64,000 bases of DNA, taken from Candidatus Nitrosocaldus sp. (GTDB lineage: Archaea > Thermoproteota > Nitrososphaeria > Nitrososphaerales > Nitrosocaldaceae). The number at the start of each line of letters is the position of its first letter. Within the stretch, counting starts at the first letter, position 1. Shown here one piece after another: positions 61,591 through 64,000 of this stretch. The notes under the pieces were generated by a model that saw only the letters and a program-made list of their open reading frames with translations, was not told where the DNA came from and made no database searches. A program made the translations under genes and the position numbers. The DNA is taken from NCBI GenBank assembly GCA_025054855.1, contig JANWZS010000002.1:62001-126000 (forward strand), in the 5' to 3' direction.

Positions 61591-62262
61591 TTATATCTTA
61601 TTATTGGAGTATTTTCTGAGAAACTTGAGTAATTTTATGCTATCCTCACCCTTGAGGCTCCTCCTATTCGATGCGATGTATGACTCGAGTGCGCTCAGCT
61701 CCGCACCATCCACTCCCTCCTCCCTTGCCCTACTTATCATGGCATCGTAGCTCCTGTAGGGGAAGTATATGCCCTTGGCTATCCTGACGAGCCTCCTCCT
61801 CGTACCATCGCTTATAACACCAGCCTTGTACGCATGGTAGAGTGTATACCTCATATCTATCAGTGCCTCTGAGCGTAGCGAGTAGTCGTTGCTATCGAAC
61901 GTTACTGCAACCTCATCATCCCCCTCTATCCTCCCTTCCCTGTATAGCCTGAATATTCTACCTATCCCTACCATGCCCAGCCTCTCCAGCTCCACCGCTC
62001 TGAGCGCCCCTAGGCTTGCTGCACCGAATACCTTTACGCCCTTGGCCATCGCTGTATGCACCTCTATGGGGGTTGGAGGGTAGTCCTGGAGGAATACCCC
62101 ATCTATCAGACCAACGACTGCACCGCTCTCAACCTTGAGCATATCCCCCTTCCTCGCTGGTGCCCTGTACTCGGCATCTGGGAGTATCCTCATAGCCTCA
62201 TCCCTGCTCAGGCTTGGGCCAAGGAATACCACTACCATTCTCCTGCCATCAGCCATGCTCAT
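61591..62262 (-). CDS. TfuA-like protein
   Basis: A 223-residue TfuA family protein. The core VVFLGPSLSRDEAMRIL, AEYRAPARKGDML, GLIDGVFLQDYPPTPIEV and FGAASLGALRAVEL are typical. TfuA works with YcaO to place thioamides, providing or passing sulfur, as shown for methyl-coenzyme M reductase and some peptides. It lies 46 nt after the YcaO gene on the same strand. No precursor peptide gene is seen nearby. Confidence 0.9.
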   Translation of the reverse strand: MSMADGRRMVVVFLGPSLSRDEAMRILPDAEYRAPARKGDMLKVESGAVVGLIDGVFLQDYPPTPIEVHTAMAKGVKVFGAASLGALRAVELERLGMVGIGRIFRLYREGRIEGDDEVAVTFDSNDYSLRSEALIDMRYTLYHAYKAGVISDGTRRRLVRIAKGIYFPYRSYDAMISRAREEGVDGAELSALESYIASNRRSLKGEDSIKLLKFLRKYSNNKI

Positions 62263-62307
62263 ACATCACCCATAGCGGTCGATCGACCTATACAGGATCT
62301 AGCCTGC

Positions 62308-63714
62308 TCACTCAGCATCAATACCCATCCCTCCCTTACCCATGTACCTCATAGCCCTTGAACCTATCACGCTCCTGCTCACCTTGAACGTCTCAAGCCC
62401 TGGTACTATGACCCTCACCACTGGAATGCCAAGCCTCTCATCCGTGAGGTTGGCGACTATGACCATATCAAGCCCACTGCCCTTCAGCCTACCAAGCATG
62501 AACTCTATATCATCGAGTACATCACTGCTCTTCCTATCCCTTATGCTACCGTAACCCACGCTCCTGTTAGAGTGCATGAACTGCCATGCCTTGTTCTCTG
62601 CAGTATTACCCATCTCGTAGTTCATCCTCCTGAGATCGTCCCTCGCACCCTGTATGTTTGCTGCTCTGGTCTGCGATACCTCCGTTATAGCCCTTATGAG
62701 GGCTACATCCTTGTTTGGATGCGTACCATGGCCCTCGGCAAGGTAGCCATAATCGTGCGTGACCCACTGTATGCTGGTGGCAATGAACGTTGGTACCCCT
62801 ATATCGGATGTTATATCCTTGACTAGGAGTGGTATACCCTCCTGCTCGAACCTAGAGATAAGATACCTAGCGTAGGGGTCATCCACACCACTGAGATCGA
62901 CCTCAGGGTACAGGTTCGGATCATCCACGTAGTGATGGTCTATATCCATCAGCCTGAGCCCATGCATCCTCAGCCTCTGTATGCTGCTCTTCAGTACATG
63001 GAAGTGCAGTACGCTGGACCTCAACTCGGCTATGCTCACGGCATCCCTCTCAACGACCTCGCATAGCGCCTGCAGTATAGCCTCCTCTATGCTGTTGCCA
63101 GATGCGAGACCGTTGCTATGAGAGTATAGGAACGGGTTGAGTACTCCACTCCTGCTGGCGACGATATCGTACCTTGTGAGTACAAGCCCAGCAGGTACCA
63201 GTATGCGCTCCCTGCTGATAAGATCGTAACCCTCTATGAAGTCCATCCTCATCCCATCCGTGTAGTTGGGGCTCACAGCCTCCACAACATCATCTGGGTG
63301 GAGTACATGCTCCCTACCATGCTCCCTGATCATCTCTACCATGCTCCCCCGAACTACCCTCCTGCTACCAGTACCCCCATTGAAGAATACACTAGCCAAT
63401 GCAGAGTAGCGCTCTATGCTCTCCATGACAGCGCTGGCCTTGGCATGGTCCCTGCTGGGGCCCTTGCCACTGTACACCCAGATGTAGTCATCTGTACCAG
63501 GTAGAACTGCAGAGTAGTTCGGTATCCTGAGCATGTCCATATGTGTTATATCAGCCAGCCTTGTAACCCCTATGCTCCTTGCTATAGGTAGTGCCCTCCT
63601 GAGCGTATCCTTGACGTGCATGACCTTGGGCATATCATCAACATACCTCTGACCCCTCAACTCAAGCATGTATGATGCTGAGATCCCATGGTATTTATTC
63701 ATAATGAGGTTCAT
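62308..63714 (-). CDS. YcaO-domain ATP-dependent thioamide/azoline-forming enzyme
   Basis: A 468-residue YcaO protein. ATP-binding motifs are visible in AVMESIERYSAL (near residue 96) and in EAILQALCEVVERDAVSI (near 210), with a further Glu/Gln cluster in ALIRAITEVSQTRA (near 335). The C-terminus GGMGIDAE lacks the PxPxP end found in azole-forming cyclodehydratases. YcaO enzymes activate amide backbones; with TfuA the product is usually a thioamide. The target here, without MCR, is unknown. Confidence 0.92.
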   Translation of the reverse strand: MNLIMNKYHGISASYMLELRGQRYVDDMPKVMHVKDTLRRALPIARSIGVTRLADITHMDMLRIPNYSAVLPGTDDYIWVYSGKGPSRDHAKASAVMESIERYSALASVFFNGGTGSRRVVRGSMVEMIREHGREHVLHPDDVVEAVSPNYTDGMRMDFIEGYDLISRERILVPAGLVLTRYDIVASRSGVLNPFLYSHSNGLASGNSIEEAILQALCEVVERDAVSIAELRSSVLHFHVLKSSIQRLRMHGLRLMDIDHHYVDDPNLYPEVDLSGVDDPYARYLISRFEQEGIPLLVKDITSDIGVPTFIATSIQWVTHDYGYLAEGHGTHPNKDVALIRAITEVSQTRAANIQGARDDLRRMNYEMGNTAENKAWQFMHSNRSVGYGSIRDRKSSDVLDDIEFMLGRLKGSGLDMVIVANLTDERLGIPVVRVIVPGLETFKVSRSVIGSRAMRYMGKGGMGIDAE

Positions 63715-63751
63715 TCAGGTACCATGAATGGTGGATGGCATAATGGTTAGA

Positions 63752-63804
63752 TGGTGATGGTTATGATGGTTATGATGGTTATGATGGTTATGATGGTTAT
63801 GATG
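63752..63804 (+). repeat. 10-bp minisatellite (about five copies)
   Basis: The unit TTATGATGGT repeats about five times without interruption in the short gap between the YcaO start and the transporter gene. Period 10 and absence of spacers exclude a CRISPR array. Confidence 0.85.
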
Positions 63805-64000
63805 TTAGCATGGCTCATGCCTCCTCCCCGAGAGCCACCTTGCTATTATGGGCGCAGCTGCCATATGCATTATCCCGTAGAGCGCTGCAGGTACCCCCAC
63901 CTCCTGACTCAACCCCGTTGTTGCTATAACGCCCAGGGTGACGGTGAACTCCTTCATGCTCAGGTTGTATATGGATACGGGTGCATCGGAGGCATCCCAG
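63805..64000 (-). CDS. C-terminal part of a membrane transporter (BASS-like), cut by the window edge
   Basis: The last 64 codons of a gene that begins beyond the window. It contains a hydrophobic stretch with SMKEFTVTLGVIATTG followed by PAALYGIMHMAAAPIIARWL and a basic end (SGRRHEPC), resembling the final helices of bile-acid/sodium symporter-like proteins. The family call rests on a short segment and is tentative. Confidence 0.45.
   Translation of the reverse strand, partial: WDASDAPVSIYNLSMKEFTVTLGVIATTGLSQEVGVPAALYGIMHMAAAPIIARWLSGRRHEPC

Noticed and set aside
63752-63804. possible CRISPR array
   Set aside because: Period is 10 bp with no spacers; it is a plain tandem repeat.

Overview
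The window looks like a contiguous piece of an archaeal chromosome, most likely from a thermophilic or moderately thermophilic member of the Nitrososphaerota (Thaumarchaeota). Archaeal markers are abundant: the aCPSF1 beta-CASP nuclease, the archaeal CoA route (pantoate kinase plus phosphopantothenate synthetase), Nep1, RNase P Rpp21, SepF, a 20S proteasome beta subunit, an A/V-type ATP synthase, PhoU-AbrB and a YcaO-TfuA pair. Arginine is written mostly AGG and isoleucine mostly ATA, as is common in thermophilic archaea. Many genes have a TATA-like box about 26 nt before the start codon and no Shine-Dalgarno, which fits leaderless mRNAs. No amo, nir or rRNA genes are present, so ammonia oxidation cannot be judged and the genus is left open.

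Layout. 0-4.3 kb: a redox block (zinc-ribbon protein, Rieske protein, thioredoxin reductase, sulfide:quinone-reductase-like flavoprotein with DUF1641, Dps-like ferritin). 4.4-11.1 kb: deoxynucleotide and pyrimidine genes. A winged-helix/ATP-cone protein built on a class III ribonucleotide reductase scaffold stands just before the class II enzyme NrdJ. PyrB and PyrI diverge from interleaved promoters. 12.2-21.5 kb: the A/V-ATP synthase (E-A-B-D, a 41-aa ORF, K and I on the minus strand; C on the plus strand), without recognisable F or H. 22.5-26.2 kb: UMP kinase, HD phosphohydrolase, thymidylate kinase, PPP phosphatase. 26.3-38.6 kb: PhoX-like phosphatase, small heat-shock protein, ABC1/UbiB kinase, YjbQ, Nudix, a PhnDCE-type transporter, an M1 aminopeptidase fused to HEAT repeats, and a PhoU-AbrB protein. 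This suggests a phosphorus-acquisition theme.

38.6-42.5 kb holds a tight CoA operon (pantoate kinase, phosphopantothenate synthetase, PanB, CoaBC). 42.5-51.2 kb holds Lrp, Xaa-Pro peptidase, a tRNA-thiolation-type PP-loop enzyme, SepF, aCPSF1, proteasome beta, a frameshifted membrane protein, a site-2 protease and CutA. 51.2-53.0 kb is a gene graveyard. It contains two multiply frameshifted secreted-protein pseudogenes that are not evident as single ORFs, followed by an intact 48-aa membrane protein.

53.4-55.5 kb has a solo Cas4-like protein, RNase P Rpp21, Nep1 and tRNA-Gly(TCC). 55.5-59.1 kb is an AT-rich island carrying one well-preserved gene, an exported LamG-GH5 glycosidase. From 59.1 kb to the end come an unusual oligopeptide-type permease pair (one subunit with a large external insert), TfuA, YcaO and the C-terminus of a membrane transporter.

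The strongest candidates for something undescribed are three: the NrdD-derived regulator with a perfect palindrome in the nrdJ promoter; the YcaO-TfuA pair with no substrate gene beside orphan permeases; and the tRNA-linked GH5 island.
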